A stretch of DNA of 64,000 bases from Hyalella azteca (Eukaryota > Arthropoda > Malacostraca > Amphipoda > Hyalellidae), in the NCBI RefSeq assembly GCF_000764305.2, contig NW_025946036.1:602571-666570 (forward strand). Direction: 5' to 3'. Both the position numbers and the translations under genes were made by a program. Position 1 is the first letter of the stretch. Each line of letters starts with the position of its first letter. This document shows positions 35,406-47,953 of this stretch, piece after piece. Below the pieces are notes generated by a model. That model saw only the letters and a list, made by a program, of their open reading frames with translations. It was not told where the DNA came from and did not search any database.

Positions 35406-35587
35406 ACAGTTATTTTTATCTTTCACCTTCCCTACATGGATGTCTACTTTAATCTACCAATCTCAAAACTAATCTACATATATATACAAAAAAAGACTGA
35501 TTTTTATATGTATATGTGGATAATTTCTTAGATTGGTAGATTAAAGTTCACATCCATGTAGGGAAGGTAAAACATAAAAATAACTGT
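35406..35587. mobile_element. Foldback element with arms of about 80 bp
   Basis: The left arm (35406-35487) and the right arm (35506-35587, reverse complement) match at roughly nine positions in ten. The first 16 bp of each arm differ at one position (ACAGTTATTTTTATCT versus ACAGTTATTTTTATGT). Both arms then share CCTTCCCTACATGGATGT and later TTTAATCTACCAATCT. The loop is under 25 bp. Such a structure is typical of foldback or MITE elements and would give a long RNA hairpin if transcribed. No clear target duplication was found. Confidence 0.8.
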
Positions 35588-35774
35588 AACTTCTATTTAC
35601 TGTATCTAACCCTGGGGACCCAGGCTGGGGTAACCCATACTAGTTCGGTTAGGTTAATTGCAATAAAGTTGCATTGATATGTTTTAAAAATGTTTTACTA
35701 TCACTAAATGTTAATGAGTAAATCCCAATAGCAGAACAATAAATATTTAGAGATTTCCAATAATTTTGGCCATT

Positions 35775-36005
35775 GTAGCGGCTAATGTAGCGCGCTAAAT
35801 TTTACTGTAGCGGTAGCGGTAGCGCCCGTTACAATCTAGTGGGTGTAGCGGTAGCGGTAGCGCCCGCTACATTTTACTGTAGCGGTAGCGGTAGCGCCCG
35901 TTACAATATAGTGGGTTTAGCGGTAGTGGTAGCGCCCGCTACATTTAGAGCATGTAGCGGTAGCGGTAGCGCCGCTACATTTCCAAGTAGAGCTGCCCAG
36001 CTCTG
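35775..36005 (-). mobile_element. TAGCGG-type hAT-like element, one terminus (second locus)
   Basis: Read on the minus strand from 36005 it begins CAGAGCTGGGCAGCTCTAC, close to the termini at 23910 and 24434, and continues with several units of GCGGGCGCTACCGCTACCGC. The plus strand shows two nearly identical blocks of about 70 bp (35812-35945). The opposite end is not obvious. A segment at 35290-35340 is the inverse of 24077-24123 (sharing TGTTGACACTAGT and CAGGCTGAGGTTGACA), so the two loci share more than the simple repeat. The foldback at 35406 and the TTA microsatellite lie between. Confidence 0.6.
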
Positions 36006-39000
36006 GGTGTAACCTTCAAACAATCCAAATCAGCACGACTCTACGTCTACAAGGTTCCTATGCTGATTTATCAAAGAAATATGCAGAAATAAAGTTGTTC
36101 ATTGTAAAACTACAAATGATCCGCAAATGCGAATATTTTACAGATTCTATAAAGCAATATTTGGATCCAGTATTAAAAAATAAATTTTTAAAATAAAAAT
36201 CGGGTTAAGGTCATTCATGATCAAACTCAATTAAAATAGCTTGTTCCAGGAAAATCAGTGATTAAACAAAAGATGAAAGGAAAAAATGAAACACTCCGGG
36301 CACAAGCAATCAAGCGAAGCCAATAATCAAGCCGCTGTGAAAAAATGTTCTTCGAACCAAAATTTATTGGCCGTAATTATTGGTAATAAACAATAATTAT
36401 TGTCGGAAGCTTAGATGTTGTGCAGGTAATGCTCTTATCGACTTCTAAATATTTTGAGCAGAATACTTTTAGCATAATCAATAATACCGAATTGCTAAAG
36501 TTCAAAGTTGATTACTTTAATTGAACAAATTCGTACCTTTCCAGGCAGACAAACGTAAAAATTAAAAAACCTCCTGCCAAATCGTGATCCATTTCCGATA
36601 CAATCTAACCAAACAATGGAGCAAATTCAGAAACTGGTCACATCCTAGTTAGAAGTTGCCTTAACAAACTTAATCAATAAGTTATCTTCCGATTAAGAAG
36701 GAAATGTATTATTTGCTACATGAGTATTGACGAGCTTTATAAAAAAATTGATTATGAATACTTGGCAGGCATTGAATATTTTTAGTTTTTTCCTGCTTGG
36801 TTCCGATGCCAGGTGTCTGTTCCCAGGCGTCTCGTCTCATCTCCCCAAAACTCTGCAAATGGGCAGTAAAATGGGCCTAAGTTTTTAGAATATTTTTGCG
36901 CTCACTCTGCATCTCCGTAGTAAGTTTACCCGCATAGATGTACTTCAAACGAAACAATGAGTGGGTCGCATAAGACCAGAACAAGGCTTCATTCTGTGAG
37001 GCTTTGCCATGTTTTTAGATTTACATTGATTTTGCTCCTAATATAAAGTCCAAAGTTGTAATCTAGTTTTATAGCAAAGGTCATTAATATTTTTTGAGAG
37101 TTAAATTAGAAATAACTAATTTTCAACTCTGGTAAATTAAGAATAAATTAAAATTATTATACCCAGCTAAACATATCTTGATCAATTGACAAAAATCTTA
37201 CCAAAATTATGATAATGTACGTTTAATGCTCGATTAAAATAACTTTATTGCACAATGAAGAACTTCTCAACGTTATACTCAGAATTTTAATATCAGGTTA
37301 CTTAAAAAAACTATTTCAGAAATCGAGAGTTCTCAAGAAATGATAAATTCAAGAACAATTACAGCTGTTCATAGGAAATTTTGTTTTATAATTACAGCTG
37401 TTTACGTTCTCATAAAAATTTTTGACTAAAAAAATACTTGCATATCATCAGAAATGAATATATTCCAGAATATAATTATCAATTAAAGCCGCGTACATTA
37501 ATAAACAAAATCAAAAATATTCTATAAAGGTTCAACAAATTGTCAATTTCAGAATTGGTCACTCCTTAATAATGGAATATAATCAGCAGGGTGTTGCAGG
37601 CAACAGATGTTCAAGGAAAAATTAGCCTACAATTTGATACACTAAATTTGACAATTTTAATTATATTTCGATAAAATTTATTTCGATACCGCAATTAATT
37701 TGATACAATTTGCCTTCGATTGAAGGCAAAGACTCGGTTTGTTAAACTCCTAGATGCAAAACCGAATATATTATATTCATTGAATATTATCGTCATTACC
37801 TGTTGATGTTAGTTATTTATAGTCTTTTGCATCAGTCTGTCTGGAATCCGTTGAATGAAGATGAAAGGGACAATTCCCTAACAAATACCTTAGAGAGACG
37901 CCCGCTGTTCATTACGGTGCCCATAGTACTCCAATTTCCGCATCCCTGTTCATACGCAGTCTTCGATACAAAATCCGTGTACAATAAAATACTTCATGCA
38001 AAATCAATAAATCTCAAAACTATCTTTAGATGTGTAAATGAAATTATTTTTAAAGTATTTATTTTTGAATTGTCTTTTACATGCATGAGAAGGAAGGTTC
38101 GTGAACACTTTCGGCAGTACAAACTCGTTTTTTCTTCCGATGCCGCACACGAATAACTGCATTAGGTCCAGTGAAGAATGATTTATTTAATTAAACTCTT
38201 ATGATAAACGAGGCAGGCTACAAGAAGCAGCTCTCAGACTCTGCCTTATTTTTCATAGAGGGAGACAGGGGCCTTGGAATCACGTAAGGAATAGTGTGGC
38301 AATAATCGCTACCCAGTTTAGGCTTTGCATACATATGCACTCCATGCATGTACAGTCCTTTCAGAATTATTATGCGGTATTGTATCCAATGATGGCACTC
38401 CATTTTCAAAATATTTGTAATATGCATTATTTCAATGTATAAACTTCTTTGCTATTTGGTGATAAAATTCGGCTTCGTAAGCCACTAACCCATTGGGCAC
38501 GTACAGATTTCGGTAACAATTTGTAACAGTTCAAGTAGGCGATGCATCCGAGAACAATAACAAAATCTGGTTAAAATAACATTTATGATTTCCACAAGCG
38601 TTATTCTCATTGTTTAACTGACTCGTCAACCTTCATTACCATAGTCTTCGCAGTTAGCAAATGCTATTCCCTACACCTGTTTAGGTCTAAAACGATATCC
38701 AAAACCTTAATTGCAGAGCAAACCAAGTATATTATTGTTTCAACATTATTTAAGGATTTATGTACACTTTTTCTGAATCAGTTACATTAGTTATAAATGA
38801 AACGAATACGACCTCATTCACCTACCGAGTAATTGCACAATAGGTAATATTTAATTGAAAATCTAGTAGCGGAAGAACAAGGTGGTGTCAAAGTGCTGAC
38901 AGTCAGCCACTTAAAATCATTTTTAATCAAGATTCAAGCATCCCAAATTAATTCAAGCCCAGAAATAATTTTCAGTAAGGTATTCAAGTATGAGTTTCAT

Positions 39001-39843
39001 TAGCTGCCAAGTTTCTTCCCTAAACGTCAAGAATTTCCATAATTCCGAGAAATCGGAGCGTGTCATGAAAGAGTTTGGAGCACTGGCAGCAAATTAAAGA
39101 GCTGACGCTGATAGATATATTAAGAGCTGATAAAGAGCAAATTAAGAGCTGATATGTGAAAGACCGTCAGAAAAAACTGATACCCTGATGAATAATTCTT
39201 AGTGCTATATCATATTCAAATCGTTTAAAGTAATATGAAACTCCAGGCCGTCTTGGAAAATTGTACTCCAAGGAAGGATTTACGGTTATGATATAGCAAT
39301 TAATTTTTTATTGCCACAATGATCCCGCTGTGTCGTCACACAGCTTTGTTCTTTAACACAGAAAAGTAATTCGAATTTTAGAAGATTTAGAGTGAATTGC
39401 ATTAGCATTAGCACAACTGCCTATAAATTTTAGCCTATTATTTAGTGGGGCTGTGAGCTGATTTACTAACTCAAACGTGCGACGCGCAAAAAATTCGCAG
39501 TAAATCCAATTAAATTTTGCAATCAGGTAGGACAAGGCAAAAGGGTGATTGGGGTCTTGAATATTTTTTTTTTGGCGCGTGGAATAATACTAATGAACCA
39601 GATCGACGAAGCTTATTATCAAAATAACCTTAACGTAGTCTATGAAATAGTGAATCTCTAACTACATTTATTGTAATTTGCATTCTTTCGGCGTATGTTT
39701 TGTTCTAACATAGGCGGTTTACTATGAATTTTCTAGACACCACGAAAATTAGACGAAATATTATGATAAAATAACAATAAACAGCAGGTAAAAGTGTCGA
39801 GAACTCCCGCAAATTTTTGCTGTAGAAAACCGAATCAAGTTTC
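36006..39843. other. AT-rich stretch, no supported gene
   Basis: Low-complexity AT DNA. A 117-aa plus frame (37803-38156) has no known motif. A short phrase AATTACAGCTGTT is duplicated at about 37358 and 37390. Confidence 0.4.
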
Positions 39844-40080
39844 TTAGTGAATTTCCAAATAATCTGCCAATAGCCGTCCCACTGCCTTGATTACCCGGCT
39901 TATTTCAGTTGTTATTGCAGACCAACGACGCTCAGACATCATAAATAGCTTCACCAATTCCCGCAGGCCCTCGGCTGGGTCATAAGAGTTCTCCCTCGTG
40001 GCGAAGCCAAGCATTGTTCGCTTCTTTGCGTATAGAGCGTAACCCTTCCCATTATCGAACAGAAAAGAGCCTTGGGACAA
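39844..40080 (-). CDS. Possible terminal exon, unknown product
   Basis: An open frame of 78 codons with balanced, codon-like composition and higher G+C than its flanks, ending in a TAG at 39846 area. It has no ATG at its 5' limit; a methionine occurs only at about residue 23, and a weak acceptor-like TTGAAG lies just upstream on the minus strand. The predicted product is polar, with a likely amphipathic helical C-terminal third (EISRVIKAVGRLLADYLEI) and no membrane segment. I recognise no family. It is the most gene-like frame by composition here, but it is unlinked to any other exon. Confidence 0.25.
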   Translation of the reverse strand: MSQGSFLFDNGKGYALYAKKRTMLGFATRENSYDPAEGLRELVKLFMMSERRWSAITTEISRVIKAVGRLLADYLEIH

Positions 40081-41716
40081 TCTTCAAGCGTAACCAAAAG
40101 TAATTTTATTCGGAGACGGAGGGAGACGATTGAAACAATTATAACATAGTAGTATCGATGTTTTTCATAATATCCTAAATTATATTAATTCATGTTCAAG
40201 TTTCATGTTACAATTCTTATTCAGATTATTAGCAGATCTCCTCGAAGCTGAAATTTCTCACACGCCGCCAATGTTTGTTCGCTATGAGTTAAACAAACTA
40301 TAAATGCAGGCATTCGAATGAAATATTCGGATTCCTACAAGCTTACTAATATTACTAACATTCATGGGGAATTCTTCGGCATGATTATTGAGAAATTTAT
40401 TGAAGATCTTTAAATCGTTTTCGAGTATTAATATTCGAAAATATATTCTGATCTGTCGAAGCAAAGAACGAATAAATTGATCGGTAAAGTTAATTTCAGT
40501 GCGAAATAATTTTAAAATTTCAGAACGCGTTTCAAAAGGATTCAGAAAAGTGAATTGACTGAAAAACTGCGTTCACAAATGACCGCGAAGTTAATTTCAA
40601 ATGGAATTGATGCTATGATTGTTCACTATAAAATTGTTAATTATTTGGATACAATAATGGATATGTACAATGTCAATACCAGGCTAGTGTGAGATATATG
40701 CTGGCTGTTTCAAAATGAGTATTTAGAATCTTGAGTCGATTGATTTTTAAATCATTTCGCAAGTTATGAAAAAATCTGCCCACGTCACGGTTGACGGGAT
40801 ATTTTGTGGAGACAGAAATAACAGCTCAGTACAGATTCGTTGAAAACTTTAACTTCAGTGCGCCAGCAGATAAATTTTTCAAGCAATATAACATGAAGAT
40901 TCGCGTGTAAATAATGCCCTGCAGCAGCGCACCGTAATGCCGAACAATAAAAGTGTCAGAAAAGAACCTTGTTAGAAAAATATGCTATAGTAGAACATTG
41001 AGTGGATGTTGTTGTCAGGCAGTTTTAAGTGCCTCAAAGATTGTTGCGAGCGCATTATTGGTCTCATCATGACAAGCTCGTGGAGCCAACAGTAACACGC
41101 TCATGCATGAGTTTAGCACCGAGTGACAACTTCTATTATACCGTGCGTAAGTCGGGCACTTCATTTACGCACGCGTAAGCTAGAAATCGGGCATGGAAGA
41201 TTCAAGTCACTTTCCGAATCAGCAATAACGCACTATAATCGAAGTTAGGTGTTAGATATGTATTTTTAGAAGGGCATGTTAAATAATTTTCCGAACTTGA
41301 TGTGAAACACGAAATGCGTTATGAATAATTCAAAATAAATTAATTGCAAAAACTGCTCAATTATGGACTGTACCTAAATCCAAGAGTCATTTCTTGATTT
41401 TCACATTTCTTCTTCCTCTATCTCCTACATTTAAAGGCAAATGACACTCCGACAAAAGGATAAACTGTGATAAGAACAGATTTAACCCACCATTTGCAGC
41501 AGACATCATACGCCTGCAGTAAGGCAATAGCAAGAACTTTTGTTCAGGCGCGTCAATCGCGCGACAATTTGGTGTCACAGACTCAGACGGCATGCGGGCG
41601 CAGTGATAAGGCTAGATCACGCGTCGTGATCTGCAGTCACCGCACACTGCTTGCTCATAAATCCTGTCGTGATGGATGTGAAGCCTTTGTGGGATACTGC
41701 TCTCAATATTCCACAG
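40081..41716. other. AT-rich stretch with a GC-richer patch before the 38-bp array
   Basis: 41500-41690 is richer in G+C and open in both directions (41467-41754 plus, 41387-41593 minus) with no known motif; it leads directly into the minisatellite. Confidence 0.35.
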
Positions 41717-41921
41717 TATTCCAGTGTGGAATACTGATACGAAGTATTTCATAGTATTCCAGTGTGGATTACTGATACGAAGTAATTCATAATATTCCAG
41801 TGTTGAATACTAATGCGAAGTGTTTCACAGTATTCCAGAGTGGTATACTGATATGAAGTGTTTCGCAGTATTAAAGTGTGGAATACTGATACGAAGTATT
41901 TCATAGTATTCCAGTGTGGGA
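41717..41921. repeat. 38-bp minisatellite, about 5.4 copies
   Basis: Units begin TATTCCAGTGTGGAATACTG and continue ATACGAAGTATTTCATAG. Copies start at 41717, 41755, 41793, 41831, 41869 and a partial one at 41907, with a few substitutions each. The 70-aa minus frame here is a product of the array. Confidence 0.9.
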
Positions 41922-42157
41922 TTTTACGGAACACTGATTTTACGTCACTGCTAAGAAGCATTTACGGCACACTGAGTTCAGTGCATGTTTCGCATAATGC
42001 CTATTCCGTGACCAAGAAGCCGGTTGGCCTTTAAAACATGGCAATTATTTTCTAATCTCCTGTGATGAAACTGTACCGTTCTAGCATTCTAATACAATTC
42101 GTTCATATATTTTTCCCAGTTCAATCAAGTTCACATAAGTTATGTAATTTCGTTTAA

Positions 42158-42675
42158 GGGGACCGTCTACCCCAAATTTTATCTTGGTTATTTACGGACG
42201 GATCACTTTGAAACTTGGTACATATATGTAAAACAGAATTCTAAGACTTTTTTGTTCGCGTATTTTTTTTGAAAAAAAATGAAAGAAAACGTGAAATTCT
42301 TAGAAAACGGCCAAGAAGGGGGTACCGTAGAAATCTATCTCCACCTAGGATTTATAAGTTACAACATCGAGACACATATCATTCGATGCGTAAAGACCAT
42401 ATCTACAAACGTCACTTAGCGGTTTTTTGGATTTCTCATTTTTGTGGGTGTGGGAGCATTTTTTCCGATATTTTTCGAAATTTTTCGATTTTACCCCTGC
42501 CCTCCCCCACTTTTTGCAAAATAAAATCCGAACTATAACGAAATTGGAAAAACGACAAAATAAATCAACGTAGAGAGATGGCAGTGGTACCATTGGATAG
42601 GGCAGAATGTCAGCTTTAAAATGAGTATAAAAACCGAAAAAGTGGAAATTTTCAATTTTAGGGTAGACGCTCCCC
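42158..42675. mobile_element. TTAA-flanked MITE (518 bp)
   Basis: The left end GGGGACCGTCTACCCCAAAT and right end (minus strand) GGGGAGCGTCTACCCTAAAA are inverted with few differences. Both abut TTAA (42154-42157 and 42676-42679), the target of piggyBac-type transposases. No transposase frame is present; the overlapping 89- and 82-aa frames lie wholly inside on opposite strands and look like shadows. PiggyBac affiliation rests on the TTAA target only. Confidence 0.75.
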
Positions 42676-43067
42676 TTAAATGCATGAACGAAATTTACCT
42701 AGATAAACACGTGCCAAATATCTTTATTAACTCCCAGAATAATTTATATTCTTATAAGTTTATTGAGCTCCTAGAATTTGATACGACATATTTAGGAGCT
42801 TGGAGCATAATTTCAACAGAATAACTTGGAATTGTAGTTCAAAACTTTGATGGAACCTTAGTAGCTCATCAAGCCGGTAAGAGGAAGGTTAAGCTGATAT
42901 GAAGGGAACGCCTTTCCCTCGACTTCCCTTATCTATTGTCGCCGTGTGCAGACAAACGGCGCATTTACCTGCAGTTGAAGTGGGTACTCGCATCTCAAAG
43001 TGGGTCGTAACTCGCACACGGTCTCATGACATGGGAAAATATGTTTTCTTTTCGCTTCGCTTCATCT

Positions 43068-43306
43068 TCAGGATGTAGAAAAATTCAGGATGTAGAAAAA
43101 TTCAGGATGTAGAAAAATTCAGGATGTAGAAAAATTCAGGATGTAGAAAAATTCACGATATAGAAAAATTCAATATGTAGAAAAATTTTGGATGTAGAAA
43201 AATTCAGGTTGTAGAAAAATTCAGGATGTAGAAAAGTTTGGGATGTGTAAAAATTCAGGATGTTGAAAAATCCAGGATGCAGAAAAATTCAGGATGTAGA
43301 AAAATA
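43068..43306. repeat. 17-bp minisatellite, about 14 copies
   Basis: The unit is TTCAGGATGTAGAAAAA. The first copies are identical and later ones diverge (CGATATAG, AATATGTAG, GGATGTGT). The array follows a TTCGCTTCGCTTCATCTTCA stretch. Confidence 0.9.
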
Positions 43307-44849
43307 TCGGAGTACAAATAAAAGCTTACACAACGCTAAAAATGTTTAAGATTAAAATTTTTTAGGAAAAGTCAGGAGGTAAATGTATGTTCGGAACGTA
43401 AAAAATTTTGGCCAAACTGACTAAGGCACATGCTGTATTCATACCGAATCTTCTTAAATAATTGATATTCCAATATTACCATGAACTATCATTTACTATG
43501 AAATGTTATCCAACACTTCCGCGAAGCATTTCCGTAAATATTGAATTACTTTCATTTTGAAGTGAAATTCAACTTCTCGGAGAATCCTGCCATGCTTAAT
43601 ACGAAACCGTATTCCTGCTCTGGAAATAAATAAGCAGAGAGAGCTCAGTTTTTCTCCTGTAAATCTAAGCTTCATTAGAAACGATTTAGAAGGGGCCAAG
43701 TTATGGCTCGTAGCATGGTTGTAGTCATCGGAAGAAAAGCCCCCGCTCACTGACCTTGTGCCCAGAGTTTTGATTGCTCTCAAAACTTCTGATGGTGAAC
43801 AAGATTCTTCTTCTTCTTCGACTTGGTTCCGCATGGCCGACAGTTGCAGCTTTCTGGAGTTGAATTGTTATCAACACTTATGTACGTGAAAGCTGTCAGC
43901 AAAACTTTATTCAAGTGAATTATGTACGTGAAAGATACAGAAAATGATGCAATATTTTCTCTTGTCTTTATTTAAAAGTATTATTGGGCGGTTCGATCGA
44001 CCACAATATTTACTGTTTTGTAGAAATAGCAAAGGAACCGTTTGTTTTTCTAGAGTCCAAATCCATCAATCAACTATTTACGTTATTTTTATAATTAATT
44101 AGTTATGTTATGCTTAACTGGGTTTTATTTGTGCGACAATGAAAGACAGTATTTCGGACGGTTTACTGTAATTTATTCAACTAAGTCACTCTTTAGTAAT
44201 TTTCGTATTCCAAAGAGTTAGTTGTCGTAATACGATATGAAGGTCGACGTGATTATAGATGATACCTGTAAAAAATTATAATGCGTCTGACCTATCAATT
44301 TCTAATTGAAAATTATTCGTTGACGTTTCTATCTAGGTCGAAAAATAATTTAACGATCAAAATGTTAATTGCTAGATTGACAAAACTAATTTGCAAATTA
44401 CAGCGCTATAACAGGGCCTTTGCCATATTTTTAATCATCCAGCAGTAGCACTAGGTTATGTGATGTGACTTTAAAGAGTTTCATCATGTGAGATACTAAA
44501 TAAGTACTAAAGTTAACTGAATAAATATTGTCTTCAATATATTTTCCTAATTATCTAAATCGGTTTTGACAAAAGTTACGTCGGTACTGAAACGCTTGAA
44601 TAATCTGTGTCAGAAAATTTTATCCTCTTCTTGTGTGAAGACTCCAACTATAAAGTATTTCGTCTTCACCATAGATTTTCGACCAACTAATGATGATGTC
44701 GACAGTGGTGCACTATATACGCCTTCGAAAAACGGCAATGATAGCTGAAAAATTGGACTAAGAAATTGTCATTTCATTCAGAGGTTTCGTGGATGTATGT
44801 GACTACGATCACGAATCTACAGGTTATCAGAAAGTTTTTGGCGTTTTAA
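43307..44849. other. AT-rich stretch apart from the possible exon at 43751-43834
   Basis: No other frame above 61 aa and no repeat boundary. Confidence 0.35.
43751..43834 (-). CDS. Possible first coding exon, unknown gene
   Basis: An ATG in good context (G at -3, GGCCATGC) opens a frame of 112 codons running down to 43496. A donor-like site (TCA|GTGAGC or AAG|GTCAGT) occurs 80-84 bases in. Up to the donor the product would be about 27 residues, opening MRNQVEEEEESCSPSEVL. Beyond the donor the frame becomes AT-driven, consistent with intron. No acceptor exon was identified upstream or downstream by eye and the family is unknown. The poly-Glu codes from a GAA run, so a chance frame is possible. 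Confidence 0.2.
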
Positions 44850-44991
44850 GCGCATTTTCTCATTTATGGAAAATGGCGCTATTGTGCTCGTCATGCCCGT
44901 TTGTCCGTCTGTCTGTCCGCGACTTCACGTTTTCATCGACGAGAAAATGCGCTCTCAGTCACTCACTTCAGTGAGTACTGAGTTATATTTT
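44850..44991 (+). repeat. Dispersed short repeat, copy 3 (family A)
   Basis: Same orientation as copy 2. GCGCATTTTCTC (44850-44861) and GAGAAAATGCGC (44941-44952) are perfect inverted ends of a 103-bp core, shorter because the CCGTCTGT microsatellite has fewer units. They are followed by CACTCACTTCAGTGAGTAC and TGAGTTATATTTTTTT. The reading frame 44789-44974 is a shadow of the repeat. Confidence 0.8.
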
Positions 44992-46890
44992 TTTAATTAT
45001 TGTGACTCATTCATTTTGCTAAAGAATTAAAAAGTGTTACGTTTATGGCAATGAAAAAATTTAATGTGTGTTTACTGGTAATAATTTTAATGGAATTGCT
45101 GGATTAATTCTGCGATGAATTATATGGAATTGAAATAAAAACTTGGCGAGCGTTTAAGTGGATGAGACAGTTTTTGTTCATTTTTTTATTAGAAGAAGAC
45201 TTAATTTACGTAAACGGTATGGAAAATCCTTCAAAACTTCACATCGATGCGTTTATCACAAGTTGATCGCGCGTCCATAGTTTTTCGTCCAAGCATTTGG
45301 CTGCAACGAGCAAGTGAACGAACATTTCAGTGTTGGGCGAGCACAGGGACGTGTTAACACACCAGTTCCCAGGGCTCCAAAGATCTTTTTAGAGACCCTG
45401 GATTGTCAAGCGCTTCGCATTGCAAGGAGGAAAAAAATTCCTAAATTTTCATTCTAAAGACGGCAACAAAATTAAATAGGAAAGAGTTCCAAATCATTGA
45501 TCGTTAAAAATATCATCAATTGAATCTATGGAGTACATCTTTTAACTCAAACCAAAAGTGAGAAATTTGCTGATAAATTTATTTACTTGCTGTTTCCATC
45601 GACAATTTAGAATACAGCATATAATCTACAATTGATATTTATTTAGCACAAACATATTCTTAAGTTAGAAGATCACGAACTGAGATTGGCAAATGATTAT
45701 CATAAAATGGCAAAAGAAATTTGCATGAGAGATCACTTTCGAGCTTGTAAGAAAATGTGCAGGAAAGTTATTTCTACGACGATGCAAAAAAAATTGGAGC
45801 TACTGCAAATGTTTATAATTTTTTAAAAAGAGAAAAACTCACTGATTAGCTGGCTTAATTTTTTTCTTTAAAAAATATATGATTTCTCACTTAAATACAT
45901 TTCATTAGTAAAATATACTTTTATAGTTCATTCGAATTCTCTATGATTTAAACAACAGCTAATCTGAATGCAGCTATTTCAAATATATGATCCATTTTAC
46001 TTCCAAATTTCTTATAAAGTATCACATTGTAGTTCATAATATGTTCGGATCCTTCGTGGCAAAATCTTCTCAACCCAACTTTTTGAAATTTTCCACCATA
46101 CGCATATTCCCGCTTATGCCAGGTCATTCTTCTGCGTTTACAGAAAAATCTTATCTATGAGAGCGGCTCCACAGAAACAAAAGTTTGAGCTCTTTCAAAG
46201 TATCTCAATTTTTACAGAGCATGCAAATAATAGAGCGCATATGTCTTAAAATGCGCGTGCATACCCTTAGTAAAAAATATTACACATTACAACACGGAAA
46301 AGTTGTTTCGCGCTGAGATTTTTTTAATACTGTATCGACAGACCGTCCAATTTTTTACCAATTTGTTGAGCATGAATAACTGTAGGGAGTCATTGGGAGC
46401 TTTCTTTAAATGCTATGCTGCGGTAATAAGCAGAATCGGGCCGTAATATTTTTCATCCGAGATTATTTCGGTGCTTTACTGGCAAATGAAAGCACAAAGC
46501 CAGCATCCTGTATCAATGATACAAAAAATGAGATGATCATCGTCCGCATTTATTGCGAGCCCAGCCAATCGTTGACTCAGATCCCCACTATCGACTGTCA
46601 TATCCAAGCTTTCAATAATAATTGTTCCAGCCTATGAGAACGAGTGTCTTGCAATCGGTTGATTATGCAGCTAAACAATATCAGCAACTTAGAAACGTCA
46701 GCATGTCAGTATTTTAATGGACCAAAATTTAAATTGTGAAGTTTCCATTTGTGATTATGAAATTGTGGTCACAACTCCAATTCAATTTGCGATAACCAGT
46801 AAATTAACTGAACTCAATAATTATTCAATTTAGGAACAAACTTTTACATGACAAATTTTAATTTTTAATATTTCCTTCTATGCTAGCACT
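44992..46890. other. AT-rich stretch, no supported gene
   Basis: A 75-aa plus frame (46410-46637) has fairly codon-like sequence but no known motif. Otherwise nothing. Confidence 0.35.
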
Positions 46891-47316
46891 GAATATACGT
46901 TCAAAGTAACGTAAACTAATGACGCAATTCCATTTTTTCAAACATTCTGCTTCTGCATCGATAATCTTCCAATAGTTATTTAGAAGTTCTTTTCCACATA
47001 AATTAATTTTTCCACCGACAAAGCCATGTTCTACCCGTGTGAATTTATCAAAGATGCATAAAAATCATAGAATGTTCCAGGAAATTTTGGTGTCAGCGCA
47101 TCTTTTGTAAATTTGTATAGCGACCATAAAATATGTCGCACTTTTGCTTGACAAGTTTTCTTGGCTTCCAATAATGACATCGACCAAAAACCTTGAAACC
47201 AAGACCGATCTATCAAGTTTTTTTTCCTTCTGATGTCGCCTACTCAGCTTTTCAAAACGAATTTGAAGCAACAATGTCTCATCGAACGGATCTTGGGCGA
47301 AATGAAAATATTTCAA
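46891..47316 (-). pseudogene. Possible decayed coding segment in shifting frames
   Basis: On the minus strand, codon-like sequence continues through different frames. One frame is open at 47316-47065, another at 47216-47031 (including LLEAKKTCQAKVRHILWSLY), and a third from about 47040 to 46915 (including GGKINLCGKELLNNYW). Runs of open frame that overlap and shift suggest a coding region with frameshifts, such as an old transposase or retrogene. I cannot name the family, and chance openness in AT-rich DNA is a competing explanation. Confidence 0.2.
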
Positions 47317-47953
47317 AATTCCTGGAACGTTCTGAGCTCAGTGCATTATCGTTGTTGATTCAAGGGCTCATGTATATAATATAAATAGAATTAAAAAATT
47401 ATGTGAAAACACCTGCTTAATTAGGCATTTTGCATTTCAAAGTTTACTTCGTATTTTAAATCAGAGGCTCATTCCTAAATATATCTGAAATTTCCAAATC
47501 CGATGGAATTGCAAACAAATTTTAATCATTGCTGATACCTGAAATTCTGCTGATTTTGTGAATAAAAGTTCCCTTAATTACCGAGCAGCGAATGATTTAT
47601 CGAACTGCATGGAATCCTGCAATAAAATCGAATAGGAGCTCATTAAGCGAGTATTTAGTTTTCATTGTTCGACCTAATGATTACATTACTGAAGAAGGCC
47701 AATTAATTTGTGCTCTTGTTCTTTTAATCTAGAAGTTGAGCCTATAATACGAATTTAGTAGTTTCAAATTCTATCTAATGGATTTTCTTTTGGAATATTT
47801 TCGACGGAATGTCGAGACTAAAATATTCTCAGTATTCAGAGACCGTCAAACCACATATGTAAAGTTCATGATGCATATCAACGAATATATATAAGGATAA
47901 ATTTTGTTGGGAAATGTGATTAAATTGCTATTAGTAAATTGTTCAATTACAAA

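Noticed and set aside
42269..42593. Overlapping 89- and 82-aa frames on opposite strands
   Set aside because: Both lie inside the TTAA-flanked MITE and have no motif.
43068..43306. CRISPR-like or coding array of 17-mers
   Set aside because: No spacers; period not a multiple of three; stops occur in all frames.
44789..44974. Open frames over the family-A repeats (6188-6415, 44789-44974, 63534-63824)
   Set aside because: They translate the CCGT-type microsatellite and conserved repeat, giving the same peptide at unlinked sites; this is repeat shadow, not a gene family.
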